Source: Enterobacter sp. CC120223-11
GTDB taxonomy: Bacteria > Pseudomonadota > Gammaproteobacteria > Enterobacterales > Enterobacteriaceae
Length of the DNA stretch: 64,000 bases
Assembly: GCF_900215375.1 (NCBI RefSeq)
Contig: NZ_OBEF01000003.1
Span: 124,001-188,000, forward strand
Reading direction: 5' to 3'
Part shown: positions 45,733 to 56,467 of the stretch, piece by piece
Layout: each line of letters begins with the position of its first letter
Numbering within the stretch: the first letter of the stretch is position 1
Notes under the pieces: generated by a model
Told to the model about the DNA's origin: nothing
Databases searched by the model: none
The model's input: the letters and a program-made list of their open reading frames with translations, nothing else
Translations under genes and position numbers: made by a program

Positions 45733-46293
45733 TTACGGCATCAGCACGGTGTCGATCACATCAATCACGCCGTTGCTCTGATTGACGTCGTAAGTGGTGA
45801 TGTTCGCCACGTTGCCACGCGCATCCTTCAGCTGGATGTTATGCGGCCCGTTCGCCATCACCCACAGCGACCCGCCGTTGACGGTTTTTAGCTCCGCTTT
45901 GCCGCCACCGGCCTTGATTTTTTTCTCCAGCGCTTTCATGTCGAGCTTCCCGGCGACCACGTGGTAGGTCAGTACGGCGGTGAGTTTTTGTTTATTTTCG
46001 GGTTTAAGCAGGGAGTCAACGGTCCCGGGAGGCAGTTTTTCGAAGGCCGTATTTGTGGGAGCAAAGACGGTAAACGGCCCGGTGCCCTCCAGCGTAGAGA
46101 CCAACCCGGCGGCTTTGACGGCGGCAACAAGGGTGGTGTGATCTTTGGAGTTAACGGCGTTCTCAACGATATTTTTTGACGGGTACATCGCCGCACCGCC
46201 GACCATCACGGTGTTGTTGTCCATCATTGCGGCCTGAGTTACGCCGCCGAAAAGCAGGGCAGAAAAAAGCAGAGATGGCAGAAATTGTTTCAT
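45733..46293 (-). CDS. Secreted fasciclin (FAS1)-domain protein
   Basis: A 186-residue exported protein: a signal peptide of about 21 residues (cleavage after TQA) and one FAS1 domain from about 40 to the end. The H1/H2 signature motifs are visible (GPFTVFAPTNTAFEKLP and LTYHVVAGKLDM; NGVIDVIDTVLMP at the end). FAS1 proteins mediate adhesion or extracellular matrix contacts; in mycobacteria MPT70 and MPT83 of this family are SigK targets. The start at 46293 has GAGGGA at good spacing. It is first of three genes in one direction, followed after 59 bp by the ECF sigma gene. Confidence 0.9.
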   Translation of the reverse strand: MKQFLPSLLFSALLFGGVTQAAMMDNNTVMVGGAAMYPSKNIVENAVNSKDHTTLVAAVKAAGLVSTLEGTGPFTVFAPTNTAFEKLPPGTVDSLLKPENKQKLTAVLTYHVVAGKLDMKALEKKIKAGGGKAELKTVNGGSLWVMANGPHNIQLKDARGNVANITTYDVNQSNGVIDVIDTVLMP

Positions 46294-46348
46294 TTTCACT
46301 TCCCTCATTCACATTTTCGGATCGGGCTGATTTGTGCCCTCACTGGTT

Positions 46349-46376
46349 AATACGAATGAGTGAAGAAAACGGATGC
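46349..46376 (-). promoter_or_regulatory. Candidate ECF-sigma promoter of the fasciclin cassette
   Basis: On the minus strand GCATCC (46376-46371), 16-bp spacer, CGTATT (46354-46349), about 55 bp before the fasciclin start. The -35 is close to the CCATCC described for mycobacterial SigK, and the -10 has the CGT element common in ECF promoters. Functional assignment is inference. Confidence 0.55.
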
Positions 46377-46392
46377 AGAAAAAATGAAAAAA

Positions 46393-48150
46393 TTATCGTA
46401 ATTCGTTCGCCCGACGAAAACGGCCTTCATAATCAAAGACTTTTTCCCTGACCTGCCAGAACTGGCCTTTCTTACGGGCGACAACAAAATCCGGATGGCG
46501 CAGTAAAACCTGCTGAGCGAGGATATCGGCGGGGGTTATCCAGCGTAGCGGCACGCCTGGCGTACGGGTGTGCGGGCGCATGAACAACTGCTCGAACGCG
46601 GTTTTCTGCGCAGGCGTCTGCAAACGGAAGCGCTCACTCACGTCGGCCCCGTCTTCATCGAAATAGGTGATTTTCAGCCACGGGCCTTTATCGTCCAGAC
46701 CGTGCTGGAGTGACATGCCGCTACAGCGCAGCACCAGCGCGTCTTTCAGCTTCAGCGCGGCTTTCAGCATATCGTCCGGATCGACCAGCACCTGGTCGCA
46801 CTCCCGGCAGCGGCGGGCGGCAATGTCGTTTTCCGCATTGCACTGCGGGCAGTTTTTAAAGCGGAAGCGAAAATCACACTGCTCGCGATGGCCTTCATCA
46901 TCCTCCAGCCAGCCCTGGCAGCGGCGACCAAAGTGTTCGATGAGCGTGCCGTCGGAGGTGGTTTTGCCCCAGAAGGTATTGGCAAACCCGCATGATGGAC
47001 AAAAAACCTGCACGGGGACGTTGTCACTTTTGCCTTTCGGCGCGCCCACTTCCGGGGCGAACAGGTCGTGCGGGTTCCCGGCGTAATCCAGAATCAGGCA
47101 GTCGGTCTTACCGGGGGCGAGGCGCAGACCACGACCGACAATTTGCTGATAGAGACTGATGGACTCCGTTGGGCGCAGAATGGCAATCAGGTCGACGTGC
47201 GGGGCGTCAAACCCGGTGGTCAGCACCGCGACGTTCACCAGATAGCGGAATTTTTGCGCCTTAAACTCTTCAATCAGCCGATCGCGCTCGGGCGCAGGCG
47301 TCTCGCCAGTGATAAGCGCGGCGTCCTGCGCAGGCAGCAGGCCGGTGATCTCCTTTGCGTGCTCCACGGTGGAGGCGAAAATCATCGCCCCTTTACGGCT
47401 TTGAGCGAACTCCACAATCTGGCTGACGATGTGCGGCGTGACGCGCTGCTGCTTTTTCAGCTCTTTATTGAGATCGGCCTCGCTGAACAGGCCGTTGCTC
47501 TGCACCTGCAACCGGCTGAAATCGTACTGCACGACGGGCATATCCAGCCGCTCGGGCGGCGTGAGGTAGCCGTGCTTAATCATGTAGCGCAGCGGCAGTT
47601 CATAGATGCAGTCGCGGAAGAGTGCCTTTTCATCACCGCGCACCATGCCGTGATAATGAAAACGGTAAATCCAGCCCTTACCGAGACGGAACGGCGTGGC
47701 GGTGAGCCCCAGCAGGCGTAAGTGAGGGTTCACCTTTTTCAGATGGGTGAGGATTTGCTGATACTGACTTTCGTCGTCGTCGCTGATGCGGTGGCATTCA
47801 TCGACAATCAGCAGGGAGAACTCGCCCTGGAAATGGTCGAGGTTGCGCGCTACGGACTGCACGCTGCCAAACACCACTTTGCCGTGGCTCTCTTTACGCT
47901 TCAGGCCCGCGGCATAGATATCCGCCTCAAGGCCGAGGGCGAGATACTTGGCGTGGTTCTGCGCTACCAGTTCTTTCACGTGAGCAAGCACCAACACACG
48001 CCCGCGCGCCAGGCGTGCCAGCTCGGCAATCACCAGGCTTTTTCCTGCACCGGTGGGCAGAACGATGACCGCGGGCTGTTGATGCTGGCGAAAGTGGGCG
48101 AGGGTGGCATCCACCGCTTCCTGCTGATAGGGGCGAAGGGTAAAGGTCAT
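46393..48150 (-). CDS. radD: Putative DNA repair helicase RadD
   Basis: A 585-residue superfamily 2 helicase (YejH). Motif [10 protein letters not shown] is near residue 30, motif II VDECHR near 110, motif [11 protein letters not shown] near 150 and motif [10 protein letters not shown] near 350. A zinc-binding region follows ([32 protein letters not shown]). In E. coli RadD takes part in recombinational repair and interacts with SSB and RecA. The start at 48150 gives the conserved [13 protein letters not shown]; the longer frame is rejected. In K-12 it is adjacent to rplY; here the fasciclin cassette follows at 99 bp. Confidence 0.94.
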   Translation of the reverse strand: MTFTLRPYQQEAVDATLAHFRQHQQPAVIVLPTGAGKSLVIAELARLARGRVLVLAHVKELVAQNHAKYLALGLEADIYAAGLKRKESHGKVVFGSVQSVARNLDHFQGEFSLLIVDECHRISDDDESQYQQILTHLKKVNPHLRLLGLTATPFRLGKGWIYRFHYHGMVRGDEKALFRDCIYELPLRYMIKHGYLTPPERLDMPVVQYDFSRLQVQSNGLFSEADLNKELKKQQRVTPHIVSQIVEFAQSRKGAMIFASTVEHAKEITGLLPAQDAALITGETPAPERDRLIEEFKAQKFRYLVNVAVLTTGFDAPHVDLIAILRPTESISLYQQIVGRGLRLAPGKTDCLILDYAGNPHDLFAPEVGAPKGKSDNVPVQVFCPSCGFANTFWGKTTSDGTLIEHFGRRCQGWLEDDEGHREQCDFRFRFKNCPQCNAENDIAARRCRECDQVLVDPDDMLKAALKLKDALVLRCSGMSLQHGLDDKGPWLKITYFDEDGADVSERFRLQTPAQKTAFEQLFMRPHTRTPGVPLRWITPADILAQQVLLRHPDFVVARKKGQFWQVREKVFDYEGRFRRANELR

Positions 48151-48297
48151 GGTTTTGGCATCTTCATTAACAGGCAAATAGTATGCCACGAATCTTTTCG
48201 CTTGAGTGGCTTAGCAGGGCCGTTATACTTGAACGTTGTTATCGCTCCATTTTCGGGCCACGCCCGATATCGCACTCTTACAGGCTAAAAATACTTC

Positions 48298-49005
48298 ATG
48301 CGACTTGATAAGTTTATCGCTCAGCAGCTCGGCGTCAGCCGCGCCATTGCCGGGCGTGAAATCCGCGCCAGCCGTGTTACCGTGGACGGTGAGATTGTCA
48401 AACTCTCCGCTTTTAAAATCCTGCCGGAACACGATGTGGAATACGACGGCAACTCGTTGACCCAGCAGGCCGGTCCGCGCTACTTCATGCTTAACAAGCC
48501 GCAGGGGTACGTCTGTTCAACCGATGACCCGGATCATCCGACGGTTCTCTATTTCCTCGATGAGCCTGTGGCGCACAAGCTGCATGCCGCAGGGCGTCTG
48601 GATATCGACACCACCGGCCTCGTGCTGATGACCGACGACGGCCAGTGGTCGCACCGCATTACCTCGCCGCGCCATCACTGCGAGAAAACCTACCTCGTCA
48701 CGCTGGAGTCCCCGGTGGCGGATGATACCGCCGAACAGTTCACCAAAGGCGTTCAGCTGCACAACGAGAAAGACCTGACCAAACCGGCGCTGCTTGAAGT
48801 CATCACCCCGACGGAAGTGCGCCTGACCATCAGCGAAGGGCGCTATCATCAGGTGAAACGCATGTTTGCGGCGGTGGGCAACCACGTCGTTGGTCTGCAC
48901 CGCGAACGCATCGGTGAGATTAAGCTTGATGACGATTTAGCGCCGGGCGAATACCGCGCGCTGACGGAAGAAGAAATCGCAAGCGTTGGCCTGTCGCCGC
49001 GCTAA
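48298..49005 (+). CDS. rsuA: 16S rRNA pseudouridine(516) synthase
   Basis: A 235-residue pseudouridine synthase modifying U516 of 16S rRNA. An N-terminal S4 RNA-binding domain (residues 1-60, [22 protein letters not shown]) is followed by the catalytic domain with the family motif [17 protein letters not shown] containing the catalytic Asp near residue 102. The distal [17 protein letters not shown] motif is conserved. About four residues longer at the C-terminus than in E. coli. Divergent from radD; bcr follows after 16 bp, so the two may be cotranscribed. Confidence 0.96.
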   Translation: MRLDKFIAQQLGVSRAIAGREIRASRVTVDGEIVKLSAFKILPEHDVEYDGNSLTQQAGPRYFMLNKPQGYVCSTDDPDHPTVLYFLDEPVAHKLHAAGRLDIDTTGLVLMTDDGQWSHRITSPRHHCEKTYLVTLESPVADDTAEQFTKGVQLHNEKDLTKPALLEVITPTEVRLTISEGRYHQVKRMFAAVGNHVVGLHRERIGEIKLDDDLAPGEYRALTEEEIASVGLSPR

Positions 49006-49021
49006 TCTCAGGAGTGAATCA

Positions 49022-50215
49022 GTGACGACCAGGCAGCACTCATCGCTGGGTATTGTGTTCATCCTTGGCTTGTTAGCCATGCTGATGCCGCTTTCGATTG
49101 ATATGTATCTCCCGGCACTGCCGGTGATCTCTGAACAATTCGGCGTGCCAGCAGGCAGCGCGCAGATGACGCTCAGTACCTACATTCTGGGCTTTGCCTT
49201 AGGTCAGCTGCTGTATGGCCCAATGGCGGACAGCATCGGGCGCAAGCCGGTTATCCTCGGTGGTACGCTGATCTTTGCCGCCGCGGCGGTGGCCTGTGCG
49301 CTGTCGCAGAGCATCGATCATCTGATTGTCATGCGCTTCTTCCACGGCCTCGCGGCGGCGGCGGCAAGCGTGGTAATCAACGCCCTGATGCGCGACATTT
49401 ACCCGAAGGAAGAGTTCTCCCGCATGATGTCCTTCGTCATGCTGGTGACAACCATTGCGCCGCTGGTGGCGCCGATGGTGGGCGGGGCGGTGCTGGTGTG
49501 GTTCAGCTGGCACGCGATTTTCTGGATCCTCGCCATTGCCGCACTGCTGGCCTCGACGATGATCTTCTTCTTTATTGATGAGACGCTGCCGCCGGAGAAG
49601 CGTCAGAAATTTCATATCCGCACCACGATGGGCAACTTCGCCTCGCTGTTTCGCCACAAGCGGGTGCTGAGCTACATGCTGGCGAGCGGTTTCAGCTTTG
49701 CCGGCATGTTCTCCTTCCTGAGCGCCGGGCCCTTTGTTTACATTGAGCTGAACCACGTCTCGCCGCAGCACTTTGGCTACTATTTTGCGCTGAACATCGT
49801 GTTCCTGTTCATCATGACCATCATCAACAGCCGGTTTGTGCGCCGGGTCGGGGCGCTGAATATGTTCCGCGCCGGGCTGTGGATCCAGTTCGCGATGGCA
49901 GTCTGGATGGTGGTTTGCGCCTGGTTCGGCGTGGGCTTCTGGTCGCTGGTGCTTGGCGTGGCGGCGTTCGTGGGCTGCGTGTCGATGGTGTCGTCGAACG
50001 CGATGGCGGTCATCCTCGACGAATTCCCGCATATGGCAGGCACTGCCTCGTCGCTGGCGGGTACGTTCCGCTTCGGCATCGGCGCTATCGTTGGTGCGCT
50101 GCTGTCGATGGCCACCTTCACTACCGCGTGGCCGATGCTGTTTTCCATCGCGTTTTGTGCCGCCTGCTCTATTCTCTTCTACTTCTACGCCAGCCGTCCT
50201 CGCAAAGCTTCCTGA
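49022..50215 (+). CDS. bcr: Bicyclomycin/sulfonamide resistance MFS efflux protein
   Basis: A 397-residue, 12-helix drug:H+ antiporter of the Bcr/CflA subfamily. Motif A is visible as [17 protein letters not shown] after TM2, and the [17 protein letters not shown] TM5 motif near residue 140. In E. coli it exports bicyclomycin, sulfathiazole, tetracycline and cysteine at low level. The start is GTG at 49022 with GGAG seven bases upstream and the conserved TTRQHSS N-terminus; the upstream ATG lies inside rsuA. A strong terminator follows. Confidence 0.94.
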   Translation: MTTRQHSSLGIVFILGLLAMLMPLSIDMYLPALPVISEQFGVPAGSAQMTLSTYILGFALGQLLYGPMADSIGRKPVILGGTLIFAAAAVACALSQSIDHLIVMRFFHGLAAAAASVVINALMRDIYPKEEFSRMMSFVMLVTTIAPLVAPMVGGAVLVWFSWHAIFWILAIAALLASTMIFFFIDETLPPEKRQKFHIRTTMGNFASLFRHKRVLSYMLASGFSFAGMFSFLSAGPFVYIELNHVSPQHFGYYFALNIVFLFIMTIINSRFVRRVGALNMFRAGLWIQFAMAVWMVVCAWFGVGFWSLVLGVAAFVGCVSMVSSNAMAVILDEFPHMAGTASSLAGTFRFGIGAIVGALLSMATFTTAWPMLFSIAFCAACSILFYFYASRPRKAS

Positions 50216-50232
50216 TGAAGCTTTTCTGAAGC

Positions 50233-50262
50233 AAAAAGGGGCTCTTAGCAGCCCCTTTTTTG
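50233..50262 (+). terminator. bcr terminator
   Basis: AAAAAGGGGCT-CTTAGC-AGCCCCTTTTTT hairpin (stem 50238-50243 with 50250-50255) about 18 bases after the bcr stop. Confidence 0.92.
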
Positions 50263-50527
50263 ATGTTCGTCAATCACTACGTAGTTTGTATGACCTGGCT
50301 ATGTTTCTTTTATGTAAAATCAATTAGTGTAAAAAGTCACATCATTGTAGATAAAAAGATTGTTTTAGATCACAGAAACGGGTACATATAGCGCCGTTAT
50401 GCCATTCTGGCAGACGAGTGACGATAAAAACGTACGTACCCAGTGCTGGATGCAGGACGATTTGTCAACAATGTGTTAATATGGATGTGAAATATTTGTG
50501 AAGCATATTGCTTCCGGGGAAAAAGAC
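50263..50527. other. Leader region upstream of yejG
   Basis: AT-rich intergenic DNA without a supported gene. It should carry the yejG promoter; a TTTATGTAAAAT stretch near 50309 and TTAATATG near 50475 could supply a -10, but no good -35 pairing was found. The end reads GGGGAAAAAGAC before the GTG start. Confidence 0.45.
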
Positions 50528-50872
50528 GTGAATACACTGCAACTCTCAATCGTACACCGCCTGCCGCAGAGCTATCGCTGGTCTGCCGGTTTTGCAGGTT
50601 CCAGAGTTGAACCGATTCCGCAAAACGGTAACGCCGGTGATGATTGCCTGGTGGCACTAAAACTGCTGAGCCCGGACGGCGATATCGCCTGGCCCGTGAT
50701 GCAAAAGCTGAGTCAGGCGCTGACGGATATCGAAGTAGTAAGCTCCGTACTGGAGTGTGAAGGCGAGCCGTGCCTGTTTGTAAACATGCAGGACGAATTT
50801 GCCGCCACCTGCCGCCTGAAAAACTTCGGCGTGGCGATCGCGGAACCGTTTTCCGGTAATAATCCTTTCTGA
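50528..50872 (+). CDS. yejG: YejG family protein of unknown function
   Basis: A 114-residue protein, same length as E. coli YejG when started at the GTG at 50528; the ATG at 50498 would add ten residues not seen in the family. Conserved segments include [21 protein letters not shown] and [15 protein letters not shown]. No signal peptide or membrane segment is visible, so it is likely cytoplasmic. No established function. Its stop lies only six bases from the convergent yejF stop, without room for a terminator. Confidence 0.9.
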   Translation: MNTLQLSIVHRLPQSYRWSAGFAGSRVEPIPQNGNAGDDCLVALKLLSPDGDIAWPVMQKLSQALTDIEVVSSVLECEGEPCLFVNMQDEFAATCRLKNFGVAIAEPFSGNNPF

Positions 50873-50878
50873 AACTCG

Positions 50879-52468
50879 TCAGCTTAGCGTAATCAACTGG
50901 CGAGTATACTCCTGCGCGGGCGCCGCAAAGACCTGCTGACACTCCCCCTGTTCAACGACTTCTCCCTGACGCAGCACAATCACCTGATGGCACAGCGAGC
51001 GCACCACGTGCAAATCGTGGCTGATAAAGATATAGGCCAGCCGGTGTTTTTGCTGAAGTGATTTCAGCAAGGCCAGTATTTGCGCCTGCACGGTTCTGTC
51101 GAGCGACGATGTCGGCTCGTCGAGCACGATCAGCTGCGGTTTTAAAATCAGTGCCCGGGCAATCGCGATACGCTGTCGCTGGCCGCCGGAAAATTCAGCC
51201 GGGTAACGCCAGCGTGTCTCAGGATCGAGGCCCACTTCGTTCATCACTTTTACGACTTCGGCTTCCCTTGCCTGAGCGCTCAGTCCTCTCTGATGAACGA
51301 GTAACCCTTCCTCAATGATTTGCATGACGTTCAGCCGTGGGTTGAGTGACGAATTGGGATCCTGAAAAACCACCTGAATACGGTGACGCAGGGGCAGCAT
51401 TTGCTTGCGCGTACGGCCCTGAACGGACTGCCCGTCAAAGATGATCTCGCCCCTGGAGGCAATGAGGCGCAGCAGCGCCAGTCCGGTGGTGCTTTTGCCT
51501 GAGCCTGATTCACCCACCAGCCCGAGCGTTTCCCCTGTCTTCAGCGTAAAGCTGAGGTTGTTCACCACTCTGTTTTCATCGACCACGCGGCGAAGAATGC
51601 CTCTGTGCACCGGGAAGGCGACCTCTAAGTTTTGCACCTGGAGTAAAGGCTTGCTTTCAGGCGGCAGCGGAACGGGAACGCCTGCGGGTTCGCTGTCGAG
51701 CAATTTTATGGTGTAAGGATGACGCGGCGCGGAAAACAGCCCGACCGCAGCGCCTTGCTCCACGCAGCGCCCGTTTTGCATCACTGCCACGTTGTCCGCC
51801 AGCTTGCGCACGATGCTCAGGTTATGGGTGATAAACAGCAGGCCCATATTCAGCTCCTGGCGAAGTTCCCGCAGCAGTTGTAGGATCTGCGCCTGCACGG
51901 AGACGTCCAGCGCAGTGGTCGGCTCGTCGGCAATCAGCAGTTCAGGCCGTGTCAGCAGCGCCATTGCAATCATCACGCGCTGGCGCTCCCCGCCGGAAAG
52001 CTGATGAGGGTAATTATCCAGCCGCTTGAGAGCGTTGCGGATTCCCACACGATCCAGGCAGCTCAGAATCTCTGCCCGCGCCGCTTCTATGCGCATTCCC
52101 CGGTGAATCGACAGCACCTCATAGAGCTGTTTTTCCAGGGTGTGCAATGGGTTAAGCGATACCATCGGCTCCTGAAAAATCATGGCGATGCTGTTGCCGC
52201 GAATGCCGCGCAGGATACGTTCATCGGCATGCAGCAACGACTGACCGTGAAAGCGAATGTCGCCTATGGGGTAGCTGACCGGCGGGGTTGGCAGCAGACG
52301 TAAAACCGAGAGCGCCGACACGCTTTTTCCGGAGCCCGATTCGCCGACCAGAGCCAGCGTTTCGCCCGCCTCAACGTTCAGCGAAAGCTCGCTGACGACG
52401 GTGCGTGCCTCGCCTCGCGCCGTGAAGGCGATGGAAAGGTTGTCGATCTCTAATAATGGATTCGCCAT
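50879..52468 (-). CDS. yejF: Peptide ABC importer, duplicated ATPase YejF
   Basis: A 529-residue protein with two fused ABC ATPase domains. Walker A GESGSGKS occurs twice (about 40 and 320); signatures LSGGERQR and FSGGQRQR and Walker [13 protein letters not shown] and [12 protein letters not shown] are all intact, so both halves should hydrolyse ATP. It powers YejABE import of oligopeptides, including the microcin C peptide-nucleotide in E. coli. The start at 52468 gives [11 protein letters not shown] and the E. coli length. It is last gene of yejABEF, one base after yejE. Confidence 0.96.
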   Translation of the reverse strand: MANPLLEIDNLSIAFTARGEARTVVSELSLNVEAGETLALVGESGSGKSVSALSVLRLLPTPPVSYPIGDIRFHGQSLLHADERILRGIRGNSIAMIFQEPMVSLNPLHTLEKQLYEVLSIHRGMRIEAARAEILSCLDRVGIRNALKRLDNYPHQLSGGERQRVMIAMALLTRPELLIADEPTTALDVSVQAQILQLLRELRQELNMGLLFITHNLSIVRKLADNVAVMQNGRCVEQGAAVGLFSAPRHPYTIKLLDSEPAGVPVPLPPESKPLLQVQNLEVAFPVHRGILRRVVDENRVVNNLSFTLKTGETLGLVGESGSGKSTTGLALLRLIASRGEIIFDGQSVQGRTRKQMLPLRHRIQVVFQDPNSSLNPRLNVMQIIEEGLLVHQRGLSAQAREAEVVKVMNEVGLDPETRWRYPAEFSGGQRQRIAIARALILKPQLIVLDEPTSSLDRTVQAQILALLKSLQQKHRLAYIFISHDLHVVRSLCHQVIVLRQGEVVEQGECQQVFAAPAQEYTRQLITLS

Positions 52469-52469
52469 G

Positions 52470-53495
52470 TTACACCGCCTTGCCAGGATCGAAGGCGTCG
52501 CGCACGGCTTCACCAATAAAGATCAGCAGCGACAGCAGCACTGCCACCGATAAAAAGGCCGTGATCCCAAGCCACGGAGCCTGCAGATTGTTTTTCCCCT
52601 GCAGCAGCAGTTCGCCCAGCGACGGCGAACCGAGCGGTAAGCCAAAGCCAAGAAAATCGAGCGAGGTGAGGGTGGTGATCGAACTGCACAGAATAAACGG
52701 CAGAAACGTCAGCGTCGCCACCATCGCATTCGGCAACATGTGGCGGAAGATGATGGATCGGTCGCTCACGCCCAGCGCCTGTGCGGCACGAATGTAGTCG
52801 AAATTACGGGTGCGCAGAAATTCTGCCCGCACCACGCCAACCAGCGTCATCCAGCCAAACAGCACGGTAATCGCCAGCAGCCACCAGAAGTCGGGCTGCA
52901 CCACGCTTGAAAGCAAAATGATAAGGAACAGCGTCGGCATGCCGGACCAGACCTCAATAAAGCGCTGACCCCAGAGATCAATTTTGCCGCCGTAATAGCC
53001 CTGCAACGCGCCCGCCAGCACGCCCATGACGCTGGAGCAAAGCGTCAGCATCAGGCCAAACAGCAGGGAGATACGGGTGCCGTAAAGCACGCGGGCCAGC
53101 ACGTCGCCGCCGTTGGCGTCGGTGCCGAGCCAGTTTTGCGCCGAAGGTGGGGAAGGGAAGGGCTTGTCAGTGCCAAAGTTAATCGACGTTGCGCCAAAGC
53201 GAATTGGGGCCCACAGCACGCGGCCATGCTCCTTCAGCTGGTTTTGCAGCCACGGATCCTGATAATCGGCGGCGGTGGCAAACTGGCCGCCAAAGTCTTT
53301 TTCACTGTAGGTTTTCAGCACCGGGAAATAGAACTCGCCGTGATACTCCACCACCAGTGGACGATCGTTGGCGATCAGTTCTGCGCCCAGGCTGCAGATG
53401 AAGATGGCAAGGAACAGCCCCAGCGACCAGAAGCCGCGGCGGTTGTGGCGAAAGCGTGCCCAGCGGGCCTGATTGACGGAGCTTATACGTGGCAT
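52470..53495 (-). CDS. yejE: Peptide ABC importer permease YejE
   Basis: A 341-residue inner-membrane permease of the DppC/OppC type. A cytoplasmic N-terminal segment (SSVNQARWARFRHNRRG) precedes TM1, a large periplasmic region spans about 45-130, and five more helices follow. The EAA loop motif is RAAQALGVSDRSIIFRHMLPNA near residue 245, which contacts the ATPase. Length equals E. coli YejE. Its start overlaps the yejB stop by one base, and yejF begins one base after its own stop, so translation is coupled throughout. Confidence 0.95.
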   Translation of the reverse strand: MPRISSVNQARWARFRHNRRGFWSLGLFLAIFICSLGAELIANDRPLVVEYHGEFYFPVLKTYSEKDFGGQFATAADYQDPWLQNQLKEHGRVLWAPIRFGATSINFGTDKPFPSPPSAQNWLGTDANGGDVLARVLYGTRISLLFGLMLTLCSSVMGVLAGALQGYYGGKIDLWGQRFIEVWSGMPTLFLIILLSSVVQPDFWWLLAITVLFGWMTLVGVVRAEFLRTRNFDYIRAAQALGVSDRSIIFRHMLPNAMVATLTFLPFILCSSITTLTSLDFLGFGLPLGSPSLGELLLQGKNNLQAPWLGITAFLSVAVLLSLLIFIGEAVRDAFDPGKAV

Positions 53496-54589
53496 CAGCG
53501 GCCCTCAAAATCAATGCGCGGATCGACCAGGGTATAGCTGATATCGCTGATGATATTCAGCAGCAGGCCAATCAGGGTGAAGATATACAGCGTGCCGAAC
53601 ATCACCGGGTAATCGCGCGACACCGTGGCCTCATAGCCGAGCAAGCCCAGGCCGTTGAGGGAGAACATCACCTCAATCAGCAGCGAACCGGTGAAAAACA
53701 TGCTGATAAAGGTGGCCGGGAACCCGGCGATCACCAGCAGCATGGCATTGCGGAAGATGTGTCGTGAGAGAATGTGCTTCTCACTAACGCCTTTGGCGCG
53801 CGCGGTGACGACGTACTGTTTGCGAATTTCATCGAGAAACGAGTTCTTTGTCAGCATTGTCAGGGCAGCAAAGCCGCCGATTACCGTTGCCAGCACGGGC
53901 AGCGTGATATGCCAGAGGTAGTCGGTGATTTTCTGATACCAGGGCAGCGTGTCGAAATTGGCGGACACCAGGCCACGCAGCGGGAACAGATCGTAATAGC
54001 TGCCGCCTGCAAACAGCACAATCAGCACGATGGCGAACAGAAATGCCGGGATGGCGTAGCCAATAATGATGAATGCGCTGCTCCAGATATCGAAGCGGCT
54101 GCCATTGCTGACGGCCTTACGGATGCCCAACGGAATCGACACCAGGTAGATGATGAGTGTGCTCCACAGGCCAAGAGTTATCGACACCGGCAGGCTCTCT
54201 TTGATTAGCTGCAAAACGGACGCGCTGCGGAACAGGCTGTCGCCGAAATCGAAACGTACGTAGTTCCAGAGCATAGTGAAATAACGTTCGTGGATCGGCT
54301 TGTCGAAGCCGTAGCGATGGGTTATCTCCGCGATAACCTCCGGATCGAGCCCGCGCCCGCCGCGATACTGGCTCTCGCTGATATTGCCGACGCCCGTGCG
54401 CGCATGCGAGGCACCCATGCCTTCTGCACCGCTGCCCGGCATACTGCTTTTATCGCCAAACTCAATGGCGGCAATGGCCTGATCGACCGGGCCGCCGGGG
54501 GCAATCTGCACGATAAAAAAGTTAATGGTAATAATTGCCCACAGCGTGGGGATGACCAGCAGCAACCGGCGAATCAGGTAAGCGCCCAT
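53495..54589 (-). CDS. yejB: Peptide ABC importer permease YejB
   Basis: A 364-residue permease of the DppB/OppB type with TM1 at residues 8-28 ([19 protein letters not shown]). A large periplasmic loop to about 130 is followed by five helices, with the EAA motif [23 protein letters not shown] near residue 265. Length matches E. coli YejB. It pairs with YejE to form the translocation path, is nine bases downstream of yejA, and overlaps yejE by one base. Confidence 0.95.
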   Translation of the reverse strand: MGAYLIRRLLLVIPTLWAIITINFFIVQIAPGGPVDQAIAAIEFGDKSSMPGSGAEGMGASHARTGVGNISESQYRGGRGLDPEVIAEITHRYGFDKPIHERYFTMLWNYVRFDFGDSLFRSASVLQLIKESLPVSITLGLWSTLIIYLVSIPLGIRKAVSNGSRFDIWSSAFIIIGYAIPAFLFAIVLIVLFAGGSYYDLFPLRGLVSANFDTLPWYQKITDYLWHITLPVLATVIGGFAALTMLTKNSFLDEIRKQYVVTARAKGVSEKHILSRHIFRNAMLLVIAGFPATFISMFFTGSLLIEVMFSLNGLGLLGYEATVSRDYPVMFGTLYIFTLIGLLLNIISDISYTLVDPRIDFEGR

Positions 54590-54598
54590 GTTAACTCC

Positions 54599-56410
54599 TT
54601 AACGCCGGGCTTCCGGCAGTTTTGCCGCTTTGTTGACGTCGTACCACCAGTTATCAAAACCCAGCGAATAGATTGGGCGAACGGTCGGATGGGAGAATTT
54701 ATCCCAATAGGCCATGCGATCCGAGGCCATAAACCACATCGGTAGTTGATAGTAATTCCAGGTCAATACGCGGTCCAGTGCCCGCCCAAGCGGCAGCAGC
54801 TTCTGTTTATTGCCCTCTGCTTTGATCATCTGCTCAATCAGGTTATCAATCACCGGGCTGCTGACGCCGGGGCCGTTATAGGAAGAATTGATATAGGCCG
54901 AAGCCCAGGAGATTTGGAGATCGCTGCCGCTTGGCCACGGCATTGCACGCCACAGGCGCGGCATCATGTCGTAATCACGCGTACGCATCCTGTTGGTTAC
55001 CTGCGACATATCCACCTGACGAACGTCCATGGTGACACCCAGACGTTTCAGATTATGCTGGAATGGCATCACCCACTGGTTGTTGCCCGCCGAGGGCAGC
55101 AGCAGCTCAAACTGCAGCGGTTTACCGGTTTTGGCATTCACGCGCTGCTGGCCTTTCAGCACCCAGCCCGCATCCGTTAACAGCTTGTCTGCCTTCAGCA
55201 GATTCTCACGATCGAAGCCGTTACCGCTGGATTTTGGCGGCTCATAAATGGAGGTAAACACCTCCGGTGGCAGATCCTTTTTCAGCGGAGCGAGCAGCAC
55301 CAACTCATCGGCATCAGGATAGCTGCGGGCGGCATATTCGGTATTCTGGAAGTAGCTGCTGGTCCGACTGTAGGCGCTGTAAAACAGGGCCTTGTTCATC
55401 CACTCAAAGTCGAAGGCGAGCCCAATGGCTTCGCGGACTTTGCGGTCGGCAAAAACCGGTCGCTGAATGTTGAAGGTCAGCCAGCGGGTGTCCTGCGCCG
55501 ATTCGTTTTTCTCTTCTTCCTTCACGATGTAATGGCTGCTGAAGTTCTTGCCGATGTAGCGGGTGGCCCAGTTTTTAGGGCTGCCTTCCGTACGGAAATC
55601 AAAGGCACCGGCCTTGAAGGCTTCAAAGGCAACGTTGTCGTCAAGATAGTAGTCAAAGCGAAGGGTGTCGAAATTCCAGCGCCCGCGATTGACCGGTAGG
55701 TTGGCTGCCCAGTAATCCTTCACGCGGGAATACACCACATACTGACCCATCCGCCATGAGGTAATTTTATAAGGCCCGCTGGCCAGCGGTGGCGCAGAGA
55801 GCGGATCGCTGAGCTTATGGCTGCGCCAGAATTTTTCCGGCATGACGGGGAGCGAAAACAGGCTCAGCATGTCTTCTTTCCCGGGTTTGGCCATTTCGAA
55901 GCGTACCGTTAACGGCGCGATGGCTTTCACCTTTGTGCCTTTGAAAACCAGGCGGAACTGTGGCACGCCTTCGGTCATGAACTTTTGGAAGGTGAAGGCA
56001 ACGTCTTCCGCCGTGACCTTGCTGCCATCGTGAAAACGCGCGCGAGGATTGATGGTCACTTCGGCCCAGGAGAAATCGTCGGCGTAGCGGACCATCTCAG
56101 CGATCAACGGATAATAGCTGCCAGGTTCATCGTCAGAAGTGGTAAACAGGGCGTCATAGAGCGACTCGGTGCGTACGGCTGGATTGCCGCGAAGTGCATA
56201 GCGGTTGAAGTTGTCGAAGGTGCCCAGCGCCGAGAGCGTGACGCTTCCCCCTTTCGGCGCCGCAGGATTGACGTAATCGTAGTGGCTGAAATTAATGGCG
56301 TACTTCGGTTCGCCGATGACCGAAAACGCGTCGTTTTCTTTGATGGTTTGCGCCTGCGCGGTCAGGGTCAACAGCGCGAGCATCAGCAGAGCGGTTCGCA
56401 CAACAATCAC
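54599..56410 (-). CDS. yejA: Periplasmic oligopeptide-binding protein YejA
   Basis: A 603-residue extracellular solute-binding protein of family 5 (DppA/OppA type) with a Sec signal peptide ending at AQA near residue 20. Conserved family segments are visible, such as INPRARFHDGSKVTAEDVAFTF and REAIGLAFDFEWMN. It delivers peptides to YejBE. First gene of the yejABEF operon; upstream, 57 bp separate it from pdeN on the same strand. Length is within one residue of E. coli. Confidence 0.95.
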   Translation of the reverse strand: MIVVRTALLMLALLTLTAQAQTIKENDAFSVIGEPKYAINFSHYDYVNPAAPKGGSVTLSALGTFDNFNRYALRGNPAVRTESLYDALFTTSDDEPGSYYPLIAEMVRYADDFSWAEVTINPRARFHDGSKVTAEDVAFTFQKFMTEGVPQFRLVFKGTKVKAIAPLTVRFEMAKPGKEDMLSLFSLPVMPEKFWRSHKLSDPLSAPPLASGPYKITSWRMGQYVVYSRVKDYWAANLPVNRGRWNFDTLRFDYYLDDNVAFEAFKAGAFDFRTEGSPKNWATRYIGKNFSSHYIVKEEEKNESAQDTRWLTFNIQRPVFADRKVREAIGLAFDFEWMNKALFYSAYSRTSSYFQNTEYAARSYPDADELVLLAPLKKDLPPEVFTSIYEPPKSSGNGFDRENLLKADKLLTDAGWVLKGQQRVNAKTGKPLQFELLLPSAGNNQWVMPFQHNLKRLGVTMDVRQVDMSQVTNRMRTRDYDMMPRLWRAMPWPSGSDLQISWASAYINSSYNGPGVSSPVIDNLIEQMIKAEGNKQKLLPLGRALDRVLTWNYYQLPMWFMASDRMAYWDKFSHPTVRPIYSLGFDNWWYDVNKAAKLPEARR

Positions 56411-56467
56411 CGGGGTTATTCCTTCTGCAGCTATCGTTCACACATCTTGTTGAATAGTAAGTGACGT

